NCBI GenBank assembly: GCA_965644295.1
Contig: CBFFRP010000016.1
Coordinates: forward strand, 1 to 64,000
Length of the DNA: 64,000 nucleotides
Direction: 5' to 3'
From: Paraphysomonas bandaiensis
Lineage: Eukaryota; Chrysophyceae
Part shown: in pieces, positions 23,318 through 36,278 of the stretch
Layout of the letters: every line of letters begins with the position of its first letter
Numbering within the stretch: position 1 is the stretch's first letter
Notes under the pieces: generated by a model
Databases searched by the model: none
The model's input: only the letters and a program-made list of their open reading frames with translations
What the model was told of the DNA's origin: nothing
Translations under genes and position numbers: made by a program

Positions 23318-25201
23318 ATGAAAACTGCTCAAAGAAACAGTGCGGCTGCTGCAGAGTATGCCAGGAAGAAAAAAGAACAGTTACAGCGTGCCAATCAAAT
23401 GCGAGCGGAGCGAGAGAGAGCACAGGTCCCTTCCTCTGTGTTTAATACTGAGAGAACTGCAGAGGCTATGACATCCGCCACACCTACTCAGCAGTTGATT
23501 TCTACATATGCGAGCTTGGAGGGACCTTCTATGGAGCCTGTTGCGGAACATATACGCATATCACGAAAGCACTATCAGCGATTAGATGATAATCAGATGC
23601 GCCAGAATGCTGCTCGGGATAGACAAAGGATAGAAGCAAGTATGAAACAGTTAAAACCTGCAAGATCAACCAATATCGGCAATCCTCGAGTGACGGCTAG
23701 CACAGTCATTAACGAATCGTACTCCCTAAGTCAACCAAGGACTTGTAGTAATCACCATTCAGATAGTGCTGAATTCATAGTTCCTCCAGTAGATCCTGCT
23801 GGGTCCCAATTCGATGTCAGTGACAGGCCGCTCCTTTGTCTGTCATCTAACATGCGCAATGAGGTAGTTGTGGGTTCTGCCGACCATGCTTTGTATGCCA
23901 TCGACATCAATGCATCCAGTAAATATTCTAAACCCATAACAATGTACAATAAGACAAATGGACACACTGATTGGATCACTGGTGTAGCTCACCTTCCTAA
24001 TGGAAAGGTACGCTTTACTTCCGCGCTTCAATATATATGATATGTTGATATGGGCGTGAAATAGGTAATTTCCTCATCAATGGATGGCAAGTTGTGTCTT
24101 TGGGATACATCTCGTCGTCGGTGCGACGATCTCTTTGGTCACGAGGGTTCCATAGTCAAGGTCAGTAAAAGACACTGTGCTCGCGTCAGTACGCTACTGG
24201 GGCATCCTTATGCTTTTGATATGCTCATGCTCTATTCACACAGTTGTATATTTGGGCAGCATTTTGCTGCACGATATATATGGTTTCTGACAAGGTGTGT
24301 TCAGGTAGTAGCGGATACAGTGCATAACGTGGCGTTGTCCTTGGGATATGACGGAAATGTTCTTCTATGGAGTTTCCCGGACAGTTCATCTACTAGTAAA
24401 AGGACCGGAAGGACGTCCGCATACACTCCAGCTGCTGTATTGACTGGTCATGATTGCCCGGTATTGGAGTGCTCTTACACAGGTGGACGGCTTGCATCCG
24501 GAGGAAAGGATGGCGGACTAATCCTGTGGGCTTGTGAGACTGGGGAGATTGTTGCGAGGTTGTTGTATTCGTACAGAGCTACGCTTTTATAATGTGATTC
24601 TTAGGTATCGAGCGCACAAAGCACCGGTTACTGCAGTGGAGCCTGTGGGCACGACCGGAATGTTCTTGACAGGTGGGGCAGACGGTTACGTGAAGGTCCG
24701 TTTACGTGCGCTTGATACATGTGAACAGTATTGGTGAGTGTATTGCAGGTATGGGATAGCCGTGAGAGGAATGCTGTACAGAGGATTCCGGCACATACCC
24801 AAAAACAGCCAGGTCGTGAATATTCTGCTGCTGTGGCATGTATGTCTACAAATGCTGCTGGGAGAGGGGGTGGACAGCTAGGTTACATCACGACGGGGGG
24901 TGCAGACAGTGCACTTGTTGTGATAGATCCAAGAGGCGGTAGTGGGAGCTACAGTATTGTCGATCGCCATGAGCATCATCAGAATGGTATATACTCCCTT
25001 TGCTCTATTGGCAGCCACTCCGTTGCTTCAGGTGATGGAATGGGAATGATGCTGGTATACGACCTCACGTGTAGCGGTCGTGATGCTCTTAAGTATGGAC
25101 TTGGTGCCTCCGGAAGCGGGGCTGTAAGGGCTATAACGTGTGTAGACGGGAAAATAGTTGCGTGTGGGGAAGATGGCAAAACTTTAGTTTACAAGTATTG
25201 A
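23318..25201 (+). CDS. WD40-repeat protein with basic coiled-coil N-terminus
   Basis: Five exons (23318-24007, 24065-24160, 24305-24558, 24605-24695, 24749-25201) join in frame to 527 residues. Residues 1-45 are Ala/Arg/Lys/Glu-rich helix (AAEYARKKKEQLQRANQMRAE). From about 170 onward lies a seven-blade WD40 propeller: HTDWITGVAHLPNGKV, SSSMDGKLCLWD, LGYDGNVLLWSF, LASGGKDGGLILW, LTGGADGYVKVWDSRE, GYITTGGADSALVVID and ACGEDGKTLVYKY. Propellers of this kind are protein-interaction platforms. I cannot name the orthologue; given the neighbours, a flagella-associated protein is possible. Confidence 0.88.
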
Positions 25202-26026
25202 ATTTGTTGTCGCTGTGTATATATATTTTGTCTGTGTCATATTTTGTAAAGTAACTGGGAAAAATATCGCTCTACGATAAACTTCAAATTATTTAGTAGA
25301 CATAAAATAAAAATAATGAAATATCAGAGTACTATTTCACAATAATATTAAGCATATAATAAGGACCTTGAATGAGGCCCGGGCACACATCTGTGAGTGG
25401 TGAAAAGGCGACATTTCTATTGCAGTGAATGTCAAGGAGCAGAATTGGGCTATTACACTCCACTATGATGATAGAACCTCTGAGAGGTTACTAACTCAAC
25501 ATACACTGCACACTGTTTCTTCAATTCTTCTCCGAGCGGTTCTTATGCATAGACGTACCACACATTACACATAAGTATATACGACACACATAGCTATTTA
25601 TCTTCAAAGATCAGTACATGTTAGCTTGATATAACTCATCTGCTGCTCCAATGCAGCACTGTCTCTGTGGATGGATAAGAGCGTGTCCTGATCTATGTGC
25701 AGAGAGATATCTGGAGGCTGGATATGCCTGGTCAATGATATGTACCCACGTACCCACACACATAGAGCTGCAGTACACCAGCACACATACATTCAGTTCT
25801 ACATAGTGTACCATAATGATGGATAGAATTAATACCGGAGTTCTGTACCATATACTGTACTTGTACTGCTGTAGAAGGTTGTGTACAGCAGTACGGAGTA
25901 CTTGGCTTGTGTGTTGTATATAGATAGTCATGTAGAGCACTGCGCCATCATCTGATCCTGCGGCTCCATTACAAACACTCCCGTATAACCATAAGAAGAA
26001 CATGTAACTCAACCACACACATTACG
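25202..26026. promoter_or_regulatory. Spacer with paired 12-mer copies upstream of the surface-protein gene
   Basis: This 825-bp spacer follows the WD40 gene stop. The near-palindrome occurs at 25863-25874 (GTACTGCTGTAG) and, perfectly, at 25883-25894 (GTACAGCAGTAC), 20 bp apart and about 130-165 bp before the ATG at 26027. No gene seen. Confidence 0.5.
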
Positions 26027-29000
26027 ATGAGGCCTCTCATAATCAGGACTTTAATAGCGGTGGTTGTGGCTATGGGATTGTCCTCTGCACAGGCTCTGTG
26101 TGGTGTGTCTATGAACGCCACTGATGAGGACGAGATGAACTATGCTTTAGACTGTGCGCGTGATGGAAATACATATGAGATCATAGTGATGGGACAGATC
26201 ATGACGATGAACACCTTCCATGTGGTGGATACGTCATATGTGTCTATTAAGAGCAGCCAGCATGCACCTGGAAGCATACTATGGGCTCAGGGGTATAGTT
26301 CGGACCGGGTGTTTAACATATCTCACTCTCATGTTGAGATAAACAACCTTCTGATAGCTGGTAGCATTAATGGAGGGGCCATTCAATTGTATGGAGCTAA
26401 TCTAACCGCCACTGGAGTGACTCTTTCTCCATTGGGTAGCTCGACACTTGTGTCGCAGCTGCTTGGTGGCGGCATATACGCATCAGATGGAAGCAACGTT
26501 GTGTTAACTTTGTCAAACATATCAAACTGGAATGCAAATCAAGGTGGAGCAGTGTGGCTTTTGCAATCACACATCACTGTCTCTGAGAGCACTTTTCACT
26601 TAAACGCGGTCACTGACAGTGGAGGATCCATTTATTTTTCAGAGGGCAGTGGTGGCAACGTGTCAACTAGTGTGGTGTTCTCTAACAACATAGCTGCTGC
26701 TAATGGAGGTGCAGTGTATGCTGGCGTAGACAGAGACCTTGCTATATCTCAAACTAGTTTTATAAACTGCACTGCAGTCGCTGGGTCTGCTTTGTATATC
26801 GCTGGTTCAGCTGATACAGGAAGGCGCGAGGTAAGAATTATTGATTCTCTTTTCATTGAAAATGTGGCGGGTGATGCGGGCACAGTTTACGTCGAAACTC
26901 AGGCGAATGCCGTCAATGTCATCAACGTTACGTGTAGTCACAATCTCGCTATGGGGAATGGTGAGCACAATCGAAATATATAATCAATTAATATAATTGC
27001 AATGCTCCAGGTGGATGCTTTGTTGTGGAGAAGGGTAGTACTTTGAATGCATCACTACTCACGGTGAACAGGAATATTGCTCTATCAGACACAATTGGTG
27101 GGGCTGTGAGCATTCGTCGGGGGTCGTTCACATGTTCGCATTGCCAGTTCCTGTCTAACACTGGTACCAGCGGAGGTGCGATATCTAACGTCGGTGGTTT
27201 ATTGTGGGTGTATGACAATGTATTTCGCGACAACACAGCTACTTATGGCGGTGCAGTTTATAGTGTTGGAGGAGTGCCAGTCTCTGATGTGTATTCCTCA
27301 TTCTCCGGATGCGACTTTCACATGAACTCGGCTAGTTCCTATGGCGGCGCTATATTTGTGGCTGAATCATCGCTTTTCATGACACATTCGTATTTTTACC
27401 GTAATTCAGCATTTGGCGCGAGTGACACAAGAGGTGGCATGTTGTATTCAACGAATTCAGTAGTGGAGCTGGACAATCTCATAATAATAGACTCCAGCGC
27501 TGGTGATGGAGGAGGACTTATGCTCACACACCAGAGTCGAGCTAACATATCAACTTGTGAGATACGAAATGCAACAGCTTCGAACAACGGCGGCGCTATA
27601 CGAATTGATTACTATTCAGACATAACTATTACCAATACATCTTTCTATCACAGTCAGTCTGGTGTGAACGGTGGCCATCTGTATATCGTTAACAATGCGT
27701 TTGTACATATCTATGACTCAATTCTCTCCAACTCTTTCGCATACAATACGGGGTCGGCGATGTATGCTTCTAATAAGGTGCAAGCTGTTATATCTCGCAC
27801 AAATGTCTCAGTAGGCACATCTATGACATCTGGGGGATGCTTGCATGCTGATGGTTCTGTGATATACGTATCAGATAGCAGCTTTGACACATGCGTCAGC
27901 AGTAGTGGAGGCGTTGCCAGCATACAGTCGTCTGCGTTCAATAGTATCAATTGTAGTTATTACAACAACAAGGCGTCAGAAGGTGGAGTTTTTATGGCAG
28001 ATACCAACACAGTTATATCGCTATATGATGACAGGTTAGTAGGAAATATAGCCGATTATAAGGGAGGCTGTTGCACCATCAGTGCTGCAACATTATACGC
28101 TTCGGGCTGTCTCTTTAGTAATTCGCTCAGTAAATATGGAGGTGCAATTTATGCCAGTGTTGGCTCCTCAGTCAATCTGCATGACTGCAATATCTCAAAC
28201 AACAAAGCTAATTATGAAGGAGGTGGCTTGCTGCTTCAGTCATGCGTTCACTCTACTATTAACTCTACAGTCATAGCAGCCAACGAGGCCAACACTGGGG
28301 GGGGAATCTATCTGGGTGACACGTATCTGATTATGAACGGCACGACGATGCAGCAGAATGCCGCAGTTGAGGCTGGGGGTGCAGCTGCGGTGCAGGAGGA
28401 ATCTGTACTTGATGTTACGGGTTGTGTCTTCACTGCAAACTCTGGCTTCTTGGGTGCCGCATTTTCTGTAGATTTTTCGTTTTTTTATGCAGCAAACTCG
28501 AAGTTTACTTATAACAGTGCTGTCAGTTCCGGAATTGTGAACACTCTCGAGGAATATGACATCGATATTACTATTACGCAGGATGGCTATGGAGGAGTGT
28601 TCAGCGCATTTATTGGGTACATGGTGTTACATTACTGTTCGTTTCAATCTAATAGCGCTTATTCTGGGGGAGTTGTATCGATGCAACTCTCTTACTTCAA
28701 CACGAGAAATGTGGAATTTATACGCAACACAGCTTCTATAGGTGGATGCGTTACAATGCAGGACAACAACATGTGGTTGTCAGAAAATGATGTATTTGAG
28801 CAGAATATTGCATATACAAGTGCAACGATAGCTTATGGATCGCTATTTGGTGTTATAGATATATCAGATGGGGTATTCAAGAACCCACACGTAGGATATG
28901 GCGGTATACCTTCATTCAATTTATACGTCGGCTATCTTTATCTCTCTCGATGCTCTTTCAGTGTAATTGATGTCGTAGACACAACCTTTCAAAACAGAAT

Positions 29001-32000
29001 GGGAAATTTTTATTTGGAGCAAGTTACCTTCGACATTTCGGATTCCGAATTTACAGGATTGTTCGCTTCTCTTGGTGGAGCAGTGTACATTGCGAACGAT
29101 TGTAATGGGGTCATCAATGGATCAACATTTTCGCAATGTACTGCTGAATATAGAGGAGGGGCTTTGGCCTTCAGTAACGTCGCAGATATCACAATATTTA
29201 ACTGCACATTTAATTCGAATGTCGCACTCGCTGGGGGAGCAGTGGATGTGGACCTGTCTGTTATTGACATCCAACAGTCAGTATTTAAATACAACACAGC
29301 ATCTCTAGGCGGTGGAGGTTTGTTCTGGAAATCAAGTAATGTTACAGAAACGGATTTAGTGTACTATGGTAACTCTGCGAGCTATGGGCCCCATCATGCG
29401 TCGTACCCAACGAAGCTACGTATAGCGAATGCTGAGGACTTCACGGGTCACCAAAGTTCAGGGTACCCACTTACCAGTCCTGTTAATATAGTTGCATTGG
29501 ATTACTTCGACCAGGTCATGAGCATTCAAAATACGCTGCAAGAGAACGAAGTTATTGTAGTTACAACTGCAGATTCAGACTCTTCAATCAGCGGCTCTAC
29601 CCTACAAAATATGAATTTTTCTGGTGTTACTGTGTTTTCGGATCTCACTGTTACATATCAACCTGACTCTAATGTGACACTAGAGTTTAGTGTACAAGGG
29701 TCGGACACTGTGGTGAATGCAGAGTTAGTACTAGTTTTTAGACCATGTGAAGTAGGCGAAGTGCGCAATTCCATCAGCACAACTCAAGCGGTGTGCGTAG
29801 CGTGCAAGTATGGATTTTATTCGTTTGATCCCACAAACACAGAATGTAAAGAGTGCCCAGAGAATGCTGTATGTCATGGTGGTTCATCTATGGACGTGAA
29901 AAAGGGATACTGGAGGCAGTGTCAGTATTGTAACGACATAAAGCAGTGCCAGTTCAAATTAGCGTGTCATGGTGGAGAAAATGTGAGCACACAGTGTAGA
30001 GATGGTCATGAGGGTAGGTGTATCGTACACTGGTGTTGCATGATACCTCATGTGTTGCTTTTTTTCAGGTCCGCTGTGTAATGTGTGTTCTGACGGTTAC
30101 TTCAAAAGTGATCGGGGGTCATGTGATGCATGTAATGCCGGAGCATCTTATATAGACATGATGTTCGCTATTTTCATAGCGATTTTACTATTGGGCCTTT
30201 TTTATGGTTGGCGGAAGAGAGAGTGGATTAAAGAAAAGCTAGAGGAGCTTGCCATCAAGGTAGATGAAACGATCGAAAAGTATGAGCTGCGTGTCTATTT
30301 AACAAAGATGAAAATTCTCGTCGCTTTTGTACAAATTCTAGTGAATATACCTCAAGTACTTGCGGTCGTTTTTCCTAAGACGTTTTCTGTATTTATTAAT
30401 TCTCTCTCTCTTGTGAATCTCTCGTTTTTGTCAATATTTGCGACTGATTGCTACGTCCACCAAAATTTCTACACCAGTCTCCTCTTTTCTACAGTCGCTC
30501 CCCCGTTTGCTGTTTTTTTGGTTGGGGCGATTCTTCAACTTCGCTATTCTCTAGCCCTTCGTGCTAATTCTTCTCGCCCGACCTACACCCGCAAACAGAG
30601 ATTAAACGATAGAAAAGTTTTTTTTCTTGTGATTGCATTTTTTGTCTTTTCGCCAGTATCGATTACTATTTTCCAGACGTTTGTGTGTGAGAGGTTTGAG
30701 GATGGGAAGGCTTATCTTGTTGCAGATTCGAGTGTACGGTGCTATACTCATGAACACAATATGTACATGATATACGCTTCTGTTATGATACTTATTTATC
30801 CCTTGGGAATTCCACTGTTCTACACGTATCACTTGACTCGCTATCAGAAATACATAAATCCAGCCACAGAACTTGTCGTGCGTGACGATGAGAAGGATAT
30901 TGTAAGTGATGCTGTTATTGAGGAAGAGAAAATTAAGTTGAGAGAAACATACGAAAAAGTTCAAAGCATATCTTTTCTGTATGACAGTTATGTTCCCAAG
31001 TGCTGGTATTTTGAAATTATTGAGTGCTTCCGGCGTTTGACATTGACTGCTATTCCAGTACTGTTTCTGCGAAGTACAGTCCTGCAGATAGTTATTGTGC
31101 TCTTAGTATCACTGGGATTTAGCGCACTGTACATGGAATTGCGCCCGTTTGTAAACGAGTCAGACAATACAGTAGCGATAATATCACAATGGTCGATTTC
31201 CATCACTGTTTTGGGAGCGCTTTGTATGCGCGTGGATGCTACAGACGAAGCCCTTTCGAGTTCTTCTGCTATAGGTGTCATACTGGCTTTAATGAATGGC
31301 TTGATAATCGCACTGACTGTTTATTTAACTGTGATTAATGATGATGACCCAATTGGTGATGTGGCAAGCAAGGTGAAATCTGTTGAGAAAGACGACGAGC
31401 TAAAAGTGGCAGATATAGAAGTGGATAGCGATGACGAAGACACTGATGCAGTTCAGCGAGATTTAGAGGCAACAGGAGGAAAAAAGTCTAAACGAAGGAA
31501 GTCTGATCAAGTTACTTCTCTTCGTGAGTATCAGCGACGGGTTTCAATAAAGAAGCAACTTCTCGACTCAAAAGAAGAAAGACAAGAAGAGGGTCTTGAG
31601 ATGCGTCCCGGTGATAGTCCCTCTGACGAAACACAGCAAGCGATCGATTCTAGCACAATAGCGAGGCGACGTCTGTCTCATAAACCCGAACCTGCAACTG
31701 AAACGTCATTATATACTGGGCCCACCAGCAGCCGACGGAGATCATTGCAGCCTACTTCTGTTCATAATCCCATGACCCCTCCAGAGGATTCACCGCTGTC
31801 AATGATTGATGCCCCTCTCAATGCGAGACGGCGTGCATCTCAGAAATCGTTCGCTGCGACTGAAACTCCAACGCCTGCTGGGTCCATCAGCAGTCGACGG
31901 AGATCTTTGCAGGCCACTTCTGTTCACAATCCTATAACCCCCGAAATATGTGAACGTCCATCTGTGGTTGAGGAGTTGACTTTGTACCACAGGTCTCCAG

Positions 32001-32200
32001 AATCTTCATCGTGTCCACCCAGTAATTCCGCCAATATTCAGTGTCAGGAACAGTCTTTGAAGTCATATTCAGATACTTTTGGTGCAGAAAAGATTCCCTC
32101 GGATACTGCGAATACTGGAAATTTGTCGGGTTTTGGTTTCAATAATTCACGGCGTTATGAGAAAGATAGTGATGATGAAGTTGACAGTGATGACGATTAA
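26027..32200 (+). CDS. Large beta-helix surface protein with polytopic membrane domain and phospho-motif tail
   Basis: Three exons (26027-26960, 27011-30013, 30069-32200) join in frame to 2022 residues. A signal peptide (MRPLIIRTLIAVVVAMGLSS) comes first. About 1200 residues of right-handed parallel beta-helix follow, with dozens of polymorphic-membrane-protein-type GGAI/GGAV/GGA repeats and many N-x-S/T sites. Next is a Cys-rich stalk (CVACKYGFYSFD, CKECPENAVCHGG, CNVCSDGYFKSDRGSCDACN). A bundle of about seven hydrophobic segments runs from about residue 1335 to 1750. The cytosolic tail is basic then acidic, with six R-R-x-S sites, and ends DSDDEVDSDDD. The layout suggests an adhesin or surface receptor anchored by a channel-like membrane domain; ligand and function are unknown. 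The last 32 codons recur downstream in a tandem duplication. Confidence 0.93.
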
Positions 32201-32965
32201 ACCCGATAGTTGCTGATAAAATAATAGTTAGTACTTGCATAGTGAGTTAAAACGTAGATTGCTTTCATACTTTCCAATCAGTTGTACTCGCTATTTGTTT
32301 TAATAAGCAAGTAGTATCAGTGATCATTGTAGATTTAAGAGCTTACAAGAAGTTGCTATTGTTTCCTCTGTATTTGCGGGCACATGAATATATCGATATG
32401 TTGTAGTCACGTACTTCACCGACATCACATATGAACAGTCGCTTTGAGGCCATCCTCGTCAGAATCGGTTACATCTGCAGTTTTATATGATAAAGTCATG
32501 TGTGCTTGACAGGTGCTTCACAATAACATAATCATATAATGTATATATGGGGTTCGTGGTTTGTACAATATGAACAAAGCACAAGGAAAAAGTAGAAGTG
32601 TGATACTATGCTTCTTGACTAATACGCGAATTCGTATTTACGTCACCGACCATAATGAGGTTTTGTCCACTTGCACTCAAAGTTGTGAAACAAGAGTCTA
32701 ACTTTCTTTAAATTTCGACTTAGGACAACACTCCTTATCCTAAGGTTAATTTATAGCTAATCTTCATAGTGTACAGTTTGTTTGAATTCGTAGTAAAGCA
32801 ATTTTATGACTGCAATAGACAATTTCTGTCTTAATTATGATATTGACTATTGACAGTCATATGTGTATGATTGCATTATATATTACACAATTTCAGGGAA
32901 ACAACAATGCTGAGTCAACATTCAAAAGCAGATCATCTAACACTCCAAGTTGTATTCTCTCCCCC

Positions 32966-33021
32966 TCAACAAAGTAGGACACGTACCTTTTCGTGGTGTT
33001 CTGGGGGATAAGTACCACATC
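32966..33021 (+). mobile_element. Dispersed repeat, short fragment
   Basis: It holds CCTCAACAAAGTAGGACACG, then CTTTTCGTGGTGTTCTGGG and GATAAGTACC, before diverging. It matches the first ~50 bp of the dispersed repeat. The tandem duplication makes a second copy at 34895-34950. Confidence 0.7.
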
Positions 33022-33699
33022 TAATGCTGGAGGTGATGTGGAGCAGTGGGACTTGTCCCTGTCAGGGTTTAGATCACGTCTTGCGTACCTCATATCATAC
33101 ACACAGTTGCATAAGCAGATGCTAAGCGTGTTATATAAAAATATGATTATGATGTCAACTACAAGAAGAAGCCTCTGCGACAACATTTTTTTACAGTCAT
33201 CTTCACATATATGTACAAAGTACGAATTTCACTTCCTCGCAGTTCCTGTTCTCTCGGTGCCTTACTGTGGTAGAGGTATATTTGTTGTAGATATATAGAT
33301 ACTATGTAACAGAAGTTGACATTATTTGCTAAGGTTTTACTATTCTCAAATGATAAAATGAAATTATAAACATTACATGATAAAGAACCTAAGTTGTGTT
33401 CGATGTGTTCAACACCATTCATTTACGACTATAGTGTACAAACCACACACTCAGTGATCGTATCCTGTATAGTCACCCACTTCTACTTCAGTTTTATACT
33501 ACACAATATAATGTACTAATTACATATATATCTTTCGATCCTTGCATGTCACATAATACTGCACTCAATTGCAAGTATATAGAATCTTCAGATCTCAACA
33601 CTATGAACTTGAAATATAAGGATTTATTGTTTGCTTTGAGTAAATGTCGTGCAAATTACCAGTCCCATGTTATGTAAATATGTAAATTATAGTATTCTT

Positions 33700-33831
33700 C
33701 TAGCCACTAATTAGTGCAGGTTTTCAACGCCTATTGCTAAATAATAAGACATTCAATATATATAATATGTATATTAAAAGTCTTGTTATTTAGCAATAGG
33801 CGTTAAAAACCTGCACCAAAATAGTGGCTAG
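33700..33831. mobile_element. Hairpin MITE-like element, copy in unit 1
   Basis: A 132-bp element made of two ~50-bp inverted arms around a short AT-rich centre. The left arm starts CTAGCCACTAATTAGTGCAG and the right arm ends CTGCACCAAAATAGTGGCTAG, with CAACGCCTATTGCTAAATAA/TTATTTAGCAATAGGCGTTA inside. It has no coding capacity. The terminal CTAG on both sides may be part of the arms or a target-site duplication. Confidence 0.85.
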
Positions 33832-34032
33832 TTGAATGCTAGACAAATATAATACTCTGATTTTGTATATGTTTTCTCTTTTATCTTACAGAGAAAGCAA
33901 GCGAAAAATAGATGTACAGTCTAGATATATTATGCTCTTTACCGACTCGGCCGTCTACATCTGCATATATTATTTATCTCTGTGTTGGCTTATTTTTATG
34001 TGTATCGAAATGCAGGCAGTTGTTTCTACTAC

Positions 34033-35961
34033 TACTGCGAATACTGGAAATTTGTCGGGTTTTGGTTTCAATAATTCACGGCGTTATGAGAAAGATAGTG
34101 ATGATGAAGTTGACAGTGATGACGATTAAACCCGATAGTTGCTGATAAAATAATAGTTAGTACTTGCATAGTGAGTTAAAACGTAGATTGCTTTCATACT
34201 TTCCAATCAGTTGTACTCGCTATTTGTTTTAATAAGCAAGTAGTATCAGTGATCATTGTAGATTTAAGAGCTTACAAGAAGTTGCTATTGTTTCCTCTGT
34301 ATTTGCGGGCACATGAATATATCGATATGTTGTAGTCACGTACTTCACCGACATCACATATGAACAGTCGCTTTGAGGCCATCCTCGTCAGAATCGGTTA
34401 CATCTGCAGTTTTATATGATAAAGTCATGTGTGCTTGACAGGTGCTTCACAATAACATAATCATATAATGTATATATGGGGTTCGTGGTTTGTACAATAT
34501 GAACAAAGCACAAGGAAAAAGTAGAAGTGTGATACTATGCTTCTTGACTAATACGCGAATTCGTATTTACGTCACCGACCATAATGAGGTTTTGTCCACT
34601 TGCACTCAAAGTTGTGAAACAAGAGTCTAACTTTCTTTAAATTTCGACTTAGGACAACACTCCTTATCCTAAGGTTAATTTATAGCTAATCTTCATAGTG
34701 TACAGTTTGTTTGAATTCGTAGTAAAGCAATTTTATGACTGCAATAGACAATTTCTGTCTTAATTATGATATTGACTATTGACAGTCATATGTGTATGAT
34801 TGCATTATATATTACACAATTTCAGGGAAACAACAATGCTGAGTCAACATTCAAAAGCAGATCATCTAACACTCCAAGTTGTATTCTCTCCCCCTCAACA
34901 AAGTAGGACACGTACCTTTTCGTGGTGTTCTGGGGGATAAGTACCACATCTAATGCTGGAGGTGATGTGGAGCAGTGGGACTTGTCCCTGTCAGGGTTTA
35001 GATCACGTCTTGCGTACCTCATATCATACACACAGTTGCATAAGCAGATGCTAAGCGTGTTATATAAAAATATGATTATGATGTCAACTACAAGAAGAAG
35101 CCTCTGCGACAACATTTTTTTACAGTCATCTTCACATATATGTACAAAGTACGAATTTCACTTCCTCGCAGTTCCTGTTCTCTCGGTGCCTTACTGTGGT
35201 AGAGGTATATTTGTTGTAGATATATAGATACTATGTAACAGAAGTTGACATTATTTGCTAAGGTTTTACTATTCTCAAATGATAAAATGAAATTATAAAC
35301 ATTACATGATAAAGAACCTAAGTTGTGTTCGATGTGTTCAACACCATTCATTTACTACTATAGTGTACAAACCACACACTCAGTGATCGTATCCTGTATA
35401 GTCACCCACTTCTACTTCAGTTTTATACTACACAATATAATGTACTAATTACATATATATCTTTCGATCCTTGCATGTCACATAATACTGCACTCAATTG
35501 CAAGTATATAGAATCTTCAGATCTCAACACTATGAACTTGAAATATAAGGATTTATTGTTTGCTTTGAGTAAATGTCGTGCAAATTACCAGTCCCATGTT
35601 ATGTAAATATGTAAATTATAGTATTCTTCTAGCCACTAATTAGTGCAGGTTTTCAACGCCTATTGCTAAATAATAAGACATTCAATATATATAATATGTA
35701 TATTAAAAGTCTTGTTATTTAGCAATAGGCGTTAAAAACCTGCACCAAAATAGTGGCTAGTTGAATGCTAGACAAATATAATACTCTGATTTTGTATATG
35801 TTTTCTCTTTTATCTTACAGAGAAAGCAAGCGAAAAATAGATGTACAGTCTAGATATATTATGCTCTTTACCGACTCGGCCGTCTACATCTGCATATATT
35901 ATTTATCTCTGTGTTGGCTTATTTTTATGTGTATCGAAATGCAGGCAGTTGTTTCTACTAC
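34033..35961. repeat. Tandem duplication, unit 2 (1929 bp)
   Basis: The second copy of 32104-34032. The one difference I found is 33427 G versus 35356 T. At the junction the duplicated gene tail is fused in frame to upstream non-coding sequence, giving an ORF at 33836-34129 that ends in the same 31 residues as the surface protein. This ORF lacks any signal peptide or domain and is probably not a gene. Confidence 0.97.
35629..35760. mobile_element. Hairpin MITE-like element, copy in unit 2
   Basis: This is the tandem-duplicated counterpart of 33700-33831. Because it was copied as part of the 1929-bp unit, it is not an independent insertion. Confidence 0.85.
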
Positions 35962-36278
35962 AACTATGGGAGTCGACATATATATCGGAATACTCTGCCA
36001 AGCAAACAGGCCGAAAACAATGCAAACGGGATTAAATCTATATCATAGCTTCATGAAGTCAAAATCACTGTTGTGTTTAAGAGAATAAACAATTCGGGGC
36101 TTAACGATAGAGCAATTCATCTATACTGCCATATATCAGTCACTATAACTCATACTAACATATTACTTACATATGCTCAATGCTCTACAGATACGTAATA
36201 TCTTAGCAACTTACAATCTGATTCTATCAACGCAATAGTATTAGTGGTCTGTACAGCCATTCTCAGATGAATGGTACA
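35962..36278. other. Spacer after the tandem duplication
   Basis: Unique sequence between the duplication and the HAD gene. I see no gene. Confidence 0.5.

Larger units (their letters stand above)
32104..34032. repeat. Tandem duplication, unit 1 (1929 bp)
   Basis: The sequence from 32104 (TACTGCGAATACTGG) to 34032 is repeated directly after itself. Unit 1 contains the last 32 codons and 3' flank of the surface-protein gene, a dispersed-repeat fragment near 32966 and the hairpin element at 33700-33831. Apart from those codons I see no coding sequence; the reverse 97-codon ORF at 32893-33186 is not convincing. Confidence 0.97.

Noticed and set aside
33025-33085. tRNA gene or tRNA-derived SINE
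   Set aside because: Sequences resembling A and B boxes (GGAGCAGTGGG, GTTTAGATC) are present, but they are too close together and the T-stem does not pair.
32893-33186. 97-codon reverse ORF repeated at 34822-35115
   Set aside because: It overlaps a dispersed-repeat fragment and is repeated only because the DNA is tandemly duplicated; no domain or codon pattern supports it.
33836-34129. Independent gene ending in the surface-protein C-terminus
   Set aside because: The shared end is the duplicated last 32 codons; the upstream part is ordinary AT-rich spacer read across the duplication junction.
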